Of a stretch of DNA of 64,000 bases, positions 42,753 to 51,777 are shown in pieces (position 1 is the stretch's first letter; the number at the start of each line of letters is the position of its first letter). Where the stretch lies: assembly GCA_902781455.1 (NCBI GenBank), contig CACZJF010000001.1, positions 244,045-308,044 of the forward strand. Direction: 5' to 3'. The notes under the pieces were generated by a model. It ran no database searches and was not told where the DNA came from. It worked only from the letters and a program-made list of their open reading frames with translations. The position numbers were made by a program, and so were the translations under genes. The DNA is from an uncultured Lachnospiraceae bacterium. GTDB taxonomy: Bacteria; Bacillota; Clostridia; Lachnospirales; Lachnospiraceae.

Positions 42753-44084
42753 TTATGGCTGGTCTTTTCTTGCTCTTTCCCTGGTGAGGATCCGGATGGC
42801 AGTTCCCTTGAATCCGAATGCCGTCCGGATCTGATTCTCGATATAACGCTCGTAGGAAAAATGCATCAGCTTTTTGTCATTGACAAACAGAACAAAGGTA
42901 GGCGGCGCCACACTGACCTGCGTCATGTAATAGCACTTGAGGCGCTTGCCCTTATCCATCGGCGGCTGCTGGAGCGCGACAGCCTCAGACAGGATCTCAT
43001 TCAGTACGCCGGTCGCGACACGCCTGTTCGCGCTCTCGATCACTTCATCAATCATCGGGTACAGCTTCAGAAGCCGCTGCCCGGTCTTCGCTGAGATGTA
43101 AATGATATCCGCGTACTGCATGAAGGACAGCGTGGAACGGATCTTGGCCGTAAACTTGGAAACAGTATGGTTATCCTTCTCAATGCTGTCCCACTTGTTG
43201 ACTGCTATGATAATGCCCTTGCCGCGCTCATGAGCGATTCCGGCTACCTTCGCGTCCTGCTCCGTGATACCCTCGACGGCATCAATCACAACAACAACCA
43301 CATCCGAGCGCTCGATCGCTGCCACCGCGCGGACGATCATATAGTGCTCCAGGTTTTCCTTGATCTTGTTCTTCCTGCGTATGCCCGCTGTATCGATAAA
43401 GACATACTCTTTTTTATTATACGTGACAACCGTATCCACCGCGTCTCTCGTAGTACCCGCGATGTCCGATACGATCAGCCTGTCCTCCCCCAGAAGACGG
43501 TTGATAATCGAGCTCTTTCCGACATTCGGTTTGCCGACGATGGCAACCTTCGGCCTGTCATCCGTCTCCTCATCCGCTGACTTGGGCGGAAGCAGACGCA
43601 GCACTTCGTCAAGCAGGTCACCGATTCCGGTACGGTTCGCCGCGGAGATCGGATACGGATCCCCGATCCCGAGATTATAGAACTCATAGACGGCAGCCTC
43701 ATCCCGCTGCCAGCTGTCTACCTTATTTACAACCAGAAGAACCTTCTTATGGCTTCTCCTGAGCATATCCGCAACCTTCGCATCCGCATCGACCAGACCC
43801 TGCTTCAGGTCAGTCAGGAACAGGATCACATCCGCCGTGTCAATCGCGATCTGTGCCTGCTCACGCATCTGCGCCAGGATGACGTCGCTCGTATCCGGCT
43901 CAATTCCGCCTGTATCAATCAGTGTAAAGCTGCGGTCAAGCCATTCTACGTCCGCGTAGATCCTGTCCCTGGTCACGCCCGGGGTATCTTCAATAATCGA
44001 TATTCTGGAGCCGGCCAGGGAATTGAACAGCGTCGACTTCCCTACATTCGGTCTTCCTACGATTGCTACAATTGGTTTACTCAT
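42753..44084 (-). CDS. der: Ribosome biogenesis GTPase Der
   Basis: 443 residues with two GTPase domains in tandem (GRPNVGKSTLFN, DTPGVTRDR, then GKPNVGKSSIINRLLG, DIAGTTRDAVD and NKWD) and a KH-like C-terminal domain. Der acts in 50S subunit assembly. The start is ATG 44084; ten extra residues would be added by a frame from 44114 but the ATG 44084 protein begins at the family-typical place. Confidence 0.96.
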   Translation of the reverse strand: MSKPIVAIVGRPNVGKSTLFNSLAGSRISIIEDTPGVTRDRIYADVEWLDRSFTLIDTGGIEPDTSDVILAQMREQAQIAIDTADVILFLTDLKQGLVDADAKVADMLRRSHKKVLLVVNKVDSWQRDEAAVYEFYNLGIGDPYPISAANRTGIGDLLDEVLRLLPPKSADEETDDRPKVAIVGKPNVGKSSIINRLLGEDRLIVSDIAGTTRDAVDTVVTYNKKEYVFIDTAGIRRKNKIKENLEHYMIVRAVAAIERSDVVVVVIDAVEGITEQDAKVAGIAHERGKGIIIAVNKWDSIEKDNHTVSKFTAKIRSTLSFMQYADIIYISAKTGQRLLKLYPMIDEVIESANRRVATGVLNEILSEAVALQQPPMDKGKRLKCYYMTQVSVAPPTFVLFVNDKKLMHFSYERYIENQIRTAFGFKGTAIRILTRERARKDQP

Positions 44085-44147
44085 GGAATCTGTTTCCTTC
44101 TTATCAAATCTCACCGCCTGTAAAGGCGGGAATCTCCCCCACTGAGA

Positions 44148-45527
44148 TTACGTCGTCCCGGTGATGGCGTCCACCAGGCTCCGACCGTCCGATTCTACAA
44201 TAACGATTTTTGTTTGTAAAGTTTCCTCAATCTGGCTGACAGTCATATCGTCCAGGAATACCTGCTCATTGCTGCGGAGCATATTGACCGGGATCAGAAG
44301 ATTCTCCCCCAGATCTTTCCCCTGAAGCTGACCCACCAGATCCTGGCCTGTGATCAGGCCGGATACCGTGATCTTTTCTCCGAAGAAGTCATTCCGGATC
44401 GGGGCCACATCGACTGTGACATCAGGAAAGACAGCGGTAATTTCGTCAGCCAAAGACCGCAGCGTGCGCGCGGCCAGCATACCGGTCGCGACCGTCACAC
44501 GGCGCTTCTTCCCGCATGGCGTCCGCACAGGAGCATCAGTCTGCTCCAGCGTTTCCCGCACCTGCTCTGTCAGAAGGCGGATCATACCGACCCCGTTCTC
44601 CAGCTGCAGGTATCCGTCATACCGCTCCGCCTCCGGCAGTTCGCGTCCGGCCAGCAGATACCACTCATCGCTGGCATGCACCAGATGGATCCCATAACGC
44701 TCCATATAGTAATTCTGCCAGCGCTCGATCATTTCGATCACTTCACAGGCAGACTCTCTGTCAAAGGATTCCAGCTTCGGGAGATGCTCCCGGTATTTTG
44801 TCAGACCGACGGGAACCACCGATACACTCCGAAGCTGCGGCAGATACTGCTCGAACGCTTTCAGGGAATACTCCAATTCAGCCTTGTCATTGATCCCCCT
44901 ACACAGGACGATCTGGCCGTTCATCTCGATTCCGGCTTCTTTCAGACGCTTTATCTTGTCGAAGACTTCCCCTGCAAACCGGTTGTGCAGCATGCGGCAG
45001 CGAAGCGCAGGATTCATTGTGTGAAATGAGATGTTGATCGGTTCCAGATGATAACGGATAATCCGGTCGATATCATGGTCCGACATATTGGTCAGTGTGA
45101 TGTAATTGCCCTGCAGAAAACTCAGCCTGGCATCGTCATCATGAAAATACAGTGTTTCCCGCATCCCAGCCGGCATCTGATCGACAAAGCAGAAAATACA
45201 ACGGTTTCTGCAGGAGCGGTACTCGTCCATCAGACCGCTCTCAAATTCCAGACCCAGATCCTCCGACGGATCTTTCTCGATCTCCAGTTCCCAGTCCTCC
45301 GGCTCATCGGGGGAAAGATTCATCGCAAGGAACTCCTCTGAATGCTTCTCCTTCCGGATCACAATCGTCAGATCTTCCACCCTGGTCAGGTAACGGTAGT
45401 CAAAGACATCCTCTACCTCACTTCCGTTGACCGACAACAGGCTGTCGCCCGGTTCAATGCCGTATTCTTCGGCGATCGAACCGGGCGCCACCTGGATAAT
45501 CTTATGGATGCTGCCGTTCTTCCTCAT
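44148..45527 (-). CDS. DUF512 radical-SAM protein with N-terminal PDZ domain
   Basis: 459 residues. An N-terminal PDZ-like domain (about 1-70, IAEEYGIEPGDSLLSVNGSEV) precedes a radical-SAM core with CRNRCIFCFVDQMP (Cys-x3-Cys-x2-Cys) and a C-terminal DUF512 domain (about 240-400). The family is widespread in Clostridia next to der, and its function is not established. ATG 45527 follows the prs stop by ten bases; a GTG at 45533 is the alternative. No good ribosome site is visible, suggesting coupling. Confidence 0.9.
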   Translation of the reverse strand: MRKNGSIHKIIQVAPGSIAEEYGIEPGDSLLSVNGSEVEDVFDYRYLTRVEDLTIVIRKEKHSEEFLAMNLSPDEPEDWELEIEKDPSEDLGLEFESGLMDEYRSCRNRCIFCFVDQMPAGMRETLYFHDDDARLSFLQGNYITLTNMSDHDIDRIIRYHLEPINISFHTMNPALRCRMLHNRFAGEVFDKIKRLKEAGIEMNGQIVLCRGINDKAELEYSLKAFEQYLPQLRSVSVVPVGLTKYREHLPKLESFDRESACEVIEMIERWQNYYMERYGIHLVHASDEWYLLAGRELPEAERYDGYLQLENGVGMIRLLTEQVRETLEQTDAPVRTPCGKKRRVTVATGMLAARTLRSLADEITAVFPDVTVDVAPIRNDFFGEKITVSGLITGQDLVGQLQGKDLGENLLIPVNMLRSNEQVFLDDMTVSQIEETLQTKIVIVESDGRSLVDAITGTT

Positions 45528-45537
45528 GGTCACATCA

Positions 45538-46701
45538 TTATGTATTCAGCTGCTGCAGCAGCTGATTAATCTTGGCCGTCGGTGACTGTATTCCACTGAT
45601 CGAAGCATCATGGTTCATATGATCGATGATCGTAGCCAGATATTCCGTCATATCCGCCTCCGCGTACCACTCTCTTTCCAGCAGTTCGGGCGGACGGTAA
45701 TTCAGATTCGTGGTTACGACCTTTTCCAGATAACCCTTCTCATAATACTCATCAAACTGCTCGAGCCCGTCCGTGAAAAGGCCGAAGGTCGTACAGACAA
45801 AAACGCGGTTCGCGCCTTGTTCCTTGATCTGTCTGGCGACATCAAGCATGCTGCCGCCTGAGGAGATCATGTCATCGATCACCAGGATATCCTTCCCCTT
45901 GACCGGGGCGCCGATGAATTCATGCGCTACGATCGGATTCTTCCCGTTTACAATCCTTGTATAATCTCTTCTCTTATAGAACATGCCAAGTTCCAGTCCC
46001 AGAATGTTCGCGAAGTACACGGAGCGCTCCATCGCGCCCTCATCCGGGCTGACCACCATGGCAGTATCCTTATTCAGATGAAGGTTGGGAACCGTCTGTA
46101 CCAGCGCTTTCAGAAACTGGTAGGTCGGCATGAACGAGTCAAATCCGGACAGTGGAATCGCGTTCTGCACCCTTGGGTCATGCGCGTCAAATGTCACGAT
46201 GCCGGAGATCCCCATGGATTCCAGCTCTTCCAGAAACACGGCACAGTCTAAAGACTCTCTCTTCGTCCTCCTGTGCTGGCGGCCCCCATAGAGAAATGGC
46301 ATGACGACTGTGATGCGCTTTGCCTTGCCGTTCGCGGCGGAGATCACCCTCTTCAGGTCTTCATAATGGTTATCCGGGGACATGTGGTTCTCTTCCCCGA
46401 AGACAGTATAGGTAATGCTGGAGTTCAGCACATCAACCAGAATGAAAAGGTCAACGCCGCGGACGGAATCATTGATGATTCCCCTTCCCTCACCGGTCCC
46501 GTAGCGCGGACACTTGCAGTCGATCAGATAGCTGTCCTCGATGTATCCCTTAATCGGCAGATTCTCAAAATGCACAAGCGGGGACTTCCTGCGCATCTCG
46601 ACCAGGTACCTGTCCACTGCCGCGGCAAAATCGTCGCAGCCAAGCGCAGCAATCTTTAAAGGGCCCGCGGGCAACGTTTCAGACTGTATATCGATCGGCA
46701 T
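45538..46701 (-). CDS. prs: Ribose-phosphate pyrophosphokinase (long variant)
   Basis: 387 residues from ATG 46701 (AGGAGG seven bases ahead). PRPP-synthase features include RRTKRESLD, FDAHDPRVQN, VSPDEGAMER and the PRPP loop DILVIDDMISSGGSMLDVA. It makes phosphoribosyl pyrophosphate from ribose 5-phosphate and ATP. It is about 70 residues longer than classical Prs, with an extra N-terminal part and insertions, as in a clostridial subgroup. It has its own promoter. Confidence 0.93.
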   Translation of the reverse strand: MPIDIQSETLPAGPLKIAALGCDDFAAAVDRYLVEMRRKSPLVHFENLPIKGYIEDSYLIDCKCPRYGTGEGRGIINDSVRGVDLFILVDVLNSSITYTVFGEENHMSPDNHYEDLKRVISAANGKAKRITVVMPFLYGGRQHRRTKRESLDCAVFLEELESMGISGIVTFDAHDPRVQNAIPLSGFDSFMPTYQFLKALVQTVPNLHLNKDTAMVVSPDEGAMERSVYFANILGLELGMFYKRRDYTRIVNGKNPIVAHEFIGAPVKGKDILVIDDMISSGGSMLDVARQIKEQGANRVFVCTTFGLFTDGLEQFDEYYEKGYLEKVVTTNLNYRPPELLEREWYAEADMTEYLATIIDHMNHDASISGIQSPTAKINQLLQQLNT

Positions 46702-46760
46702 ATATGTCCTCCTGAGCATATGCAAGTAGTTCGAATGCTGGTTTTTTCGCTCTTGTTAAG

Positions 46761-46789
46761 ATTATAACCAACCTGATGGCGTCCTGCAA
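46761..46789 (-). promoter_or_regulatory. Promoter of the prs-led operon
   Basis: Minus-strand TTGCAG (46784-46789), 17-base spacer, TATAAT (46761-46766), 60 bases before prs. It abuts the stop of the preceding gene (46791). The close gene spacing from 46701 down to 38024 suggests a long transcript. Confidence 0.65.
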
Positions 46790-46790
46790 G

Positions 46791-47696
46791 TTATCTCAGC
46801 ATCAGAACCGCGCCTTCATTGCCGCGGCTCCCATGGCTGGCTCTGTGGGAAAACAGAACGTCCACATTGCATGACGTGCACAGGTCCGGCAGGGAGATAT
46901 TCTGCTTTTTCATGCCGGCCAGCAAGAAATTCTCCATGCAGGCGCGCTGCAGATCCACATGGTACTTCTGCTCCCCGGTCTCTGTCAGCCGGCCATACCT
47001 GACCAGTTCTTTATGCAGGGAAGGATCATATTTATCCATAAATGCATCCGCGACATTCTTGCTGACTTCAAAACAATCCATACAGATAGAAGGTCCGATG
47101 GCAGCAACCAGCTGATCAGGCGCGGAGCCATAGACCTCATGCATCATCCGGACAGCCTTGGACCCGATCCCCTTGATCGTTCCTCTCCAGCCGGAATGCA
47201 CGCAGGCGATCGCCCTGTGTACCGGATCCACAATCAAAAGAGGAACACAGTCCGCATAGAAGGTCATCAGTGCCTGACCGGTGATGTCCGTCATAAGCCC
47301 GTCGACATCATTGAACGCATTCGGCTTCGTGATGCCGTTCCCGCGGTCTATGTCCTGCAGGATACGAATGTTGTCCGTGTGTGTCTGGTTCGAGAACACC
47401 AGGGACTCATACGGATACCCGACTGCCTGACTCAGTCTTTTATGATTCTCCAGGAAGTTGGCTCTGCACTGTTCCTCTGTCAGATGCATGTTCATCGCGA
47501 CTTCACGCGCAAGGCTCAGATTCATGGTGCCTGCCCCGCCGGTCGATACACCTCCCTGGCGCGTGCTGAATCCGTTTACGATAAACGGAAACTGGTCCAG
47601 GATCGGAAAGGAAAACCACTCAACCCCATCCTTGCAGTGATAGGTCAGATGGTCCATCTTCCGTCTGGTTTTTTTCCTGATATAGTTTTCTTCCAT
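46791..47696 (-). CDS. YfiH/LACC1-family purine nucleoside phosphorylase/multicopper oxidase-like protein
   Basis: 301 residues from ATG 47696 (AAAGG ten bases upstream). Typical motifs are NGFSTRQGGVS, NQTHTDNIR, YADCVPLLIVD and ACVHSGWRGT, with the zinc/copper-site His and Cys residues. Members are now known as purine-cleaving nucleoside phosphorylases/deaminases in several organisms; older annotations call them polyphenol oxidases. The longer frame to 47825 would run through an 18-bp tandem repeat and is rejected. Confidence 0.9.
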   Translation of the reverse strand: MEENYIRKKTRRKMDHLTYHCKDGVEWFSFPILDQFPFIVNGFSTRQGGVSTGGAGTMNLSLAREVAMNMHLTEEQCRANFLENHKRLSQAVGYPYESLVFSNQTHTDNIRILQDIDRGNGITKPNAFNDVDGLMTDITGQALMTFYADCVPLLIVDPVHRAIACVHSGWRGTIKGIGSKAVRMMHEVYGSAPDQLVAAIGPSICMDCFEVSKNVADAFMDKYDPSLHKELVRYGRLTETGEQKYHVDLQRACMENFLLAGMKKQNISLPDLCTSCNVDVLFSHRASHGSRGNEGAVLMLR

Positions 47697-47738
47697 GATT
47701 GTGATACCTTTCGTTCTCAGCAGAACGTGTGCCATCAG

Positions 47739-47809
47739 CAGGACTGATTCCTCAACAGGACTTGTTTTCCCGGCAGGACATGTGCCCTCACCAGGGCATG
47801 TTTCCCCGG
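47739..47809. repeat. 18-bp imperfect tandem repeat at the yraN-yfiH junction
   Basis: Units start at about 47739, 47756, 47774 and 47792, each beginning CAGGAC or CAGGGC and ending in CCGG or similar. The array covers the 3' end of yraN and the gap before yfiH. It resembles in position the 39-bp array at 11115. Confidence 0.7.
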
Positions 47810-48168
47810 TACAAAAACGCGTCACGGATCAGCCGGATCTGCCCACGGTCGATGGACACAACATCAAAGCGTACCGGCGTATGCGGATCCACATGGTTTT
47901 TATACAGATAGTAACGCACTGCCATACAGATTCTGGCCTGTTTCCTGCCATCAACGGCTTCCGCTCCCAGCCCGAGAGACCGGGTGGAACGCTGTTTGAC
48001 CTCCACGAATACCAGGTACTTCCCTTCACGGGCCACCACATCGATCTCTGCGTGTCTGCTCCTGAAATTGGATTCCAGTATGCTGTAGCCCTGCGTTTTC
48101 AGATACGTCCGGGCCAGGTTCTCATACCTGGCTCCTTCTTTTCTTTTATTCAGATTATTCTGATTCAT
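47788..48168 (-). CDS. yraN: YraN family (UPF0102) endonuclease-like protein
   Basis: 126 residues with the family order: GARYENLARTYLKTQGYSILESNFRSRHAEIDVVAREGKYLVFVEVKQR in the first half, which resembles the PD-(D/E)xK nuclease core (E-I-D then V-E-V-K). Function is not established. It follows rnhB in the conserved rplS-to-yraN cluster. The last residues are encoded by the tandem repeat. Confidence 0.9.
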   Translation of the reverse strand: MNQNNLNKRKEGARYENLARTYLKTQGYSILESNFRSRHAEIDVVAREGKYLVFVEVKQRSTRSLGLGAEAVDGRKQARICMAVRYYLYKNHVDPHTPVRFDVVSIDRGQIRLIRDAFLYRGNMPW

Positions 48169-48222
48169 CCCCTCAACCGGGGTACTCTCTCCGACTTCCG
48201 GCCTGTCAGTGCTTCGGAAGGT

Positions 48223-49002
48223 TCAATGCTCCGACAGATTCTTCAGGAAACTGAGTCTGTGAATCGGGCAGGGACCGTACTTTCTGATCGCGGCATAGTG
48301 ATCCGCCGTCCCATACCCCTTGTGACGGGCAAAGCCATATTCCGGGAACAGCCCGTCATACTCTGTCATAATCCGGTCTCTTGTGACCTTCGCTACGATA
48401 CTTGCAGCCGCGATCGATAAACTCTTCGCGTCCCCGTGAATGATGTTCTTCTGCGGAATCCTGACCTGCGGAATGGTCACCGCATCGTTCAGAAGGATCT
48501 GCGGCATGACGCTGAGTTTGCCGATTGCCTCGCACATCGCCTCATAGTCCGCCTGCAGGATATTGATCTCATCAATCCTTCTGGAGCCGACGATTCCCGC
48601 GCCGGCAGCCACTGCTTTCTCCATCACTTCCTCATACAGTTCTTCTCTTCGCTTCTCGGATAGCTTCTTGGAATCGTTGAGGTAGAGAATCTCACAGTCT
48701 TTCGGAAGAATAACAGCTCCGGCAACCACCGGTCCGGCGAGCGGCCCCCTGCCCGCCTCATCGATCCCGCAGATATAAGTAAAACCTTCCTTCTCACATG
48801 CACGCTCGAAGATCCGCATCTTTTCCAGGCGCTCTCTCTCCAGTGACAGTTTCTCAGCGTCACGGAGCGCCCGCCCGGCGATCTGCTTCACTGCAGCTCT
48901 TTCATCAGCCATGAGTGATTCTGCAAATGACCGGAGCAGAGTGTCATCTGTCTTATCCAGCCTGCGGTATTTTTCCTGTATCGCGGAAATCGTCTCTTTC
49001 AT
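48223..49002 (-). CDS. rnhB: Ribonuclease HII
   Basis: 259 residues. The catalytic acids lie in CGIDEAGRGPLAGPVVAGA (Asp-Glu) and later in ILLNDAVTIP and ASIVAKVTRD-type segments (SIAAASIVAKVTRDRIM). A helical N-terminal extension of about 70 residues is usual in Firmicutes. It removes ribonucleotides from DNA. ATG 49002 shares a base with the stop of the upstream signal-peptidase-like gene. Confidence 0.95.
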   Translation of the reverse strand: MKETISAIQEKYRRLDKTDDTLLRSFAESLMADERAAVKQIAGRALRDAEKLSLERERLEKMRIFERACEKEGFTYICGIDEAGRGPLAGPVVAGAVILPKDCEILYLNDSKKLSEKRREELYEEVMEKAVAAGAGIVGSRRIDEINILQADYEAMCEAIGKLSVMPQILLNDAVTIPQVRIPQKNIIHGDAKSLSIAAASIVAKVTRDRIMTEYDGLFPEYGFARHKGYGTADHYAAIRKYGPCPIHRLSFLKNLSEH

Positions 49003-49601
49003 CAGGAAGCTCCTATCAGTCCAAAATGTTCAAATGGCTGCAGCCTCACCCAGACCTTTCCGATGATTTCAGATCCCTGAACAGGTCCCAGGGTGGAATC
49101 ACGGCTGTCAAAATTATTGGATCGGTTATCTGCCAGTACAAAATACTCATCACTGTTGAGCGTCAGGGCAGACGCGGCGGTTCCGCCGTAAGTCATCTCA
49201 CCGGAACGATAATTCTCCTCCAGCGGATAACCGTTGATATATACGGTTCCGTCCATAATCTGTACGGTCTCACCGGGCAGCCCTACGATCCTGCGCATCG
49301 ACGCAGACTGATTGCCCGAAAGATCTCCGCTCTCGCCTCTTGCGGTGCGGAACAGGATAATATCTCCTCTTCCCGGCGGAAGCAACAGATAGGCAAAATG
49401 ATTCACGCCGACCAGATCTGTAATCGCGATCGAAGGACTCATGGCACCGCTCTCCGCCTTGACAGGTTCCGCAATAAAAGGAGACAGGGCAAGGACAGCC
49501 AGCGAGAGGATCAAGATTACCATGAGTATGGTAAGGACAATCCTTACGGGCAGCTTCTTTTTGCGTTTTCCGTATTCCTCCACCCTTGTCTTTCCAGCCA
49601 T
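49002..49601 (-). CDS. Signal peptidase I-like protein lacking catalytic Ser and Lys
   Basis: 199 residues: a basic N terminus, a membrane segment (about 17-42) and a LepB-type extracellular domain with RRIVGLPGETVQIMDGTVYING and EYFVLADNRSNNFDSRDS. In active enzymes Ser precedes Met-x-Pro; here the segment is SGAMSPSI, Ala at that place. The catalytic Lys before Arg-x-x-Gly-x-Pro-Gly is Arg (SMRRIVGLPG). Both dyad residues are thus replaced, whereas the neighbour at 50494-51147 is intact. It is probably a non-catalytic homologue that binds or assists other proteins, as described for SipA-type proteins of streptococcal pili. Confidence 0.85.
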   Translation of the reverse strand: MAGKTRVEEYGKRKKKLPVRIVLTILMVILILSLAVLALSPFIAEPVKAESGAMSPSIAITDLVGVNHFAYLLLPPGRGDIILFRTARGESGDLSGNQSASMRRIVGLPGETVQIMDGTVYINGYPLEENYRSGEMTYGGTAASALTLNSDEYFVLADNRSNNFDSRDSTLGPVQGSEIIGKVWVRLQPFEHFGLIGAS

Positions 49602-50494
49602 CAGACCTTCTCCAGCGTAATCGTTCCAAGTCTCCCGGACCGAAAGTCATCAATCAGCGTTTTAGCCGCTTTCTCAGGATCCGCTTCGCCTCCTGCTTTC
49701 AGGCAGCCTCTTCTCAATGCAATCTGTCCCAGTGTTTTTACAGCCTGATCCACTTCCTGATCCCTTGCGATGCCGAAAATCGCGGTTACATCAGTCTTGT
49801 CCTCGATCTGCGACAGCTGATAGCGGTTCTCCAGAACATCGGGATATTCCTTCTCCAGATACCGGATCAGCCATACGGCAAGCTCCTGCGCGTCTGTGAT
49901 CTCATCCCGGATGGAACCGATCAGAGCAAGCTTTTTCCCGATCTCCTGATCATCAAATTTCGGCCAGAGAATGCCGGGTGTATCCAGAAGCTCCACATTC
50001 TTATTCAGGCGGATCCACTGCTTTCCCTTCGTCACGCCGGGTTTGTCCCCTGTTTTGGCCGCAGCCCTGCCCGCGAAGGAATTGATGAAGGTTGACTTCC
50101 CGACATTCGGAATCCCTGCGATCATAGCCCGCACCGGACGGTTGACAATCCCTCTTCTTTTGTTCCGCTCGATTTTCTCGGCACAGGCTTTGTCAATCAA
50201 GGGTTTCAGCTGCCTGACACCGGAGCCCTTGCGTGAATCAATCTGAGCGGTAAGAAAGCCCTTTTCTTCAAAAAAACCGCACCACTTCTTCGTTGCGTCC
50301 GCGTCTGCCAGATCTGCCTTATTCAGAACAACAATTCTGCTCTTGCCCTTCGCAAGCGTATCGATGTCAGGGTTTCTGCCGGCCTGCGGCGCGCGCGCGT
50401 CTGTCAGTTCGATCAGAAGATCGATCAGCTGTATGTTTTCCTGCATCATTCTCCGGGCTTTTGTCATATGCCCGGGATACCACTGATAGTCCAT
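49601..50494 (-). CDS. rbgA: Ribosome biogenesis GTPase RbgA/YlqF
   Basis: 297 residues from ATG 50494. Circularly permuted GTPase: NKADLAD (G4) first, then GIPNVGKSTFIN (G1) and DTPGILWPKF (G3). The N-terminal QWYPGHMTKARRMM is the family signature. It acts in late 50S assembly. Overlaps both flanking signal-peptidase genes by one or a few bases. Confidence 0.95.
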   Translation of the reverse strand: MDYQWYPGHMTKARRMMQENIQLIDLLIELTDARAPQAGRNPDIDTLAKGKSRIVVLNKADLADADATKKWCGFFEEKGFLTAQIDSRKGSGVRQLKPLIDKACAEKIERNKRRGIVNRPVRAMIAGIPNVGKSTFINSFAGRAAAKTGDKPGVTKGKQWIRLNKNVELLDTPGILWPKFDDQEIGKKLALIGSIRDEITDAQELAVWLIRYLEKEYPDVLENRYQLSQIEDKTDVTAIFGIARDQEVDQAVKTLGQIALRRGCLKAGGEADPEKAAKTLIDDFRSGRLGTITLEKV

Positions 50495-51147
50495 TACATG
50501 AATCCTCTGTGCTCTGCCGGGCTTAACACGAACCACACGCGGCCTTCGAGCATTTCACTTGTAACGATTCCGATCTCAGGATTGCGGGAGTCTTCTGAAT
50601 TATTCCGGTTGTCCCCCAGGACAAAGTATTCGCCCTCACCAAGCTTCACCGGGTTCTCCGCAAGACCGGCTCTGGTGATCGCCGGATAATCTTTTCCTTC
50701 CAGATAGACCTGGTCATTGATGTAGATCATGCCATCCTTGATCTGGATCGTCTGTCCGGGAATGGCGACAACCCGCTTGATATCAGGTCTGGCACTGGAG
50801 CTCCCGTTCGGACGGTAAGATACGATATCCCCTGTCTTCGGCGTTGAGACCTGATAGGCCAGTATGTTCACAAGACACACATCGCCGCCTTCGAGGGTCG
50901 GATCCATCGAATGACCGATATTGGTTCTCTGCTGTCCGAACGTATAGACAGACACATAGCCGAACAGGACGGCAATCAGGATAAGAAAAGCCCACTCAAA
51001 CAGAAGCCTTGGAAGAAACTTTTTCTTCTTCCGTCTCTTCTGGGCATCCTTGCGCTGCAGCGCCTCGATTCTGGCACGTTCCCTGGGGGTATGTGTCTTC
51101 CAGTCTTCATTCGTGAAATCAATCGGTGTTTCATTCACGTATCTCAT
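50494..51147 (-). CDS. lepB: Signal peptidase I
   Basis: 217 residues from ATG 51147. One membrane segment (about 57-77) precedes the catalytic domain. The nucleophile Ser is in GHSMDPTLEGGD and the general-base Lys in DIKRVVAIPGQT; GDNRNNSEDSR is the conserved third box. It cleaves signal peptides at the outer face of the membrane. It follows rplS by 132 bases. Confidence 0.95.
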   Translation of the reverse strand: MRYVNETPIDFTNEDWKTHTPRERARIEALQRKDAQKRRKKKKFLPRLLFEWAFLILIAVLFGYVSVYTFGQQRTNIGHSMDPTLEGGDVCLVNILAYQVSTPKTGDIVSYRPNGSSSARPDIKRVVAIPGQTIQIKDGMIYINDQVYLEGKDYPAITRAGLAENPVKLGEGEYFVLGDNRNNSEDSRNPEIGIVTSEMLEGRVWFVLSPAEHRGFM

Positions 51148-51234
51148 ACATACAGCTCCACGATAAACTTTCGATTCTGCCGGATTCACCCGTCTTAGTG
51201 GGATACATCCGGTATCACTCCATACAGAACAACA

Positions 51235-51266
51235 GGGGCTGTCGCACCATCAGATGCGGCAGCCCC
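51235..51266 (-). terminator. Probable terminator after rplS
   Basis: GGGGCTGTCGCA (51235 onward) pairs with TGCGGCAGCCCC (ending 51266) around an 8-base loop. On the minus strand the sequence after the stem is TGTTGTTCT, a modest T-rich tail. It lies 14 bases beyond the rplS stop and may allow partial read-through into lepB. Confidence 0.6.
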
Positions 51267-51279
51267 CCGATCAACACAT

Positions 51280-51627
51280 TCAGCGTACCCGTTCCTTGAC
51301 CTTTGCCCTCTTACCGACACGGCCTCTGAGATAATTCAGCTTCGCACGTCTTACCTTACCGGCTCTGACGACGACAACCTTCTCTACGGACGGGGAATGC
51401 AGCGGCCAGGTCTTCTCAACTCCGACTCCGTTGGAATTCTTCCTTACGGTAAATGTCGCGCGGTTGCTTCCACCCTGCTTCTTCAGGACAACCCCTTCAA
51501 ATACCTGGATTCTTTCCTTCTCGCCTTCCTTGATCTTCGCATGAACCCTGACGGTATCACCAACGCGAAACTCCGGTACTTCGGCCTTCAGCTGCTCTTC
51601 TTCGATCTGTTTAATGATCTCGTTCAT
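51280..51627 (-). CDS. rplS: Ribosomal protein L19
   Basis: 115 residues, typical in length and sequence: [51 protein letters not shown] and the basic C terminus [22 protein letters not shown] component of the 50S subunit at the interface with 30S. AGGAGG precedes the ATG. Confidence 0.97.
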   Translation of the reverse strand: MNEIIKQIEEEQLKAEVPEFRVGDTVRVHAKIKEGEKERIQVFEGVVLKKQGGSNRATFTVRKNSNGVGVEKTWPLHSPSVEKVVVVRAGKVRRAKLNYLRGRVGKRAKVKERVR

Positions 51628-51710
51628 TGTATCAATCCTCCTGTATTACGGATGTTCTTAATGCATACTATTCTGCAGCAGAGGACCATCTCGTTTTTCA
51701 CACGACGAAG

Positions 51711-51739
51711 ACTATATCATGTTTTTCTTCGTGTGGCAA
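51711..51739 (-). promoter_or_regulatory. Promoter of rplS
   Basis: Minus-strand TTGCCA (51734-51739), 17-base spacer, TATAGT (51711-51716) with an upstream TGA giving an extended -10. The leader of about 80 bases starts with a small TCGT/ACGA hairpin, reminiscent of the L19 leader of Firmicutes, though I cannot confirm that. Confidence 0.6.
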
Positions 51740-51777
51740 GAGGAAAATGACCATTCCAGGCTTTCAATCATGACCCG

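Noticed and set aside
47697-47825. N-terminal extension of the YfiH-like protein
   Set aside because: The extension is encoded by the 18-bp tandem repeat and overlaps yraN; family members start near ATG 47696.
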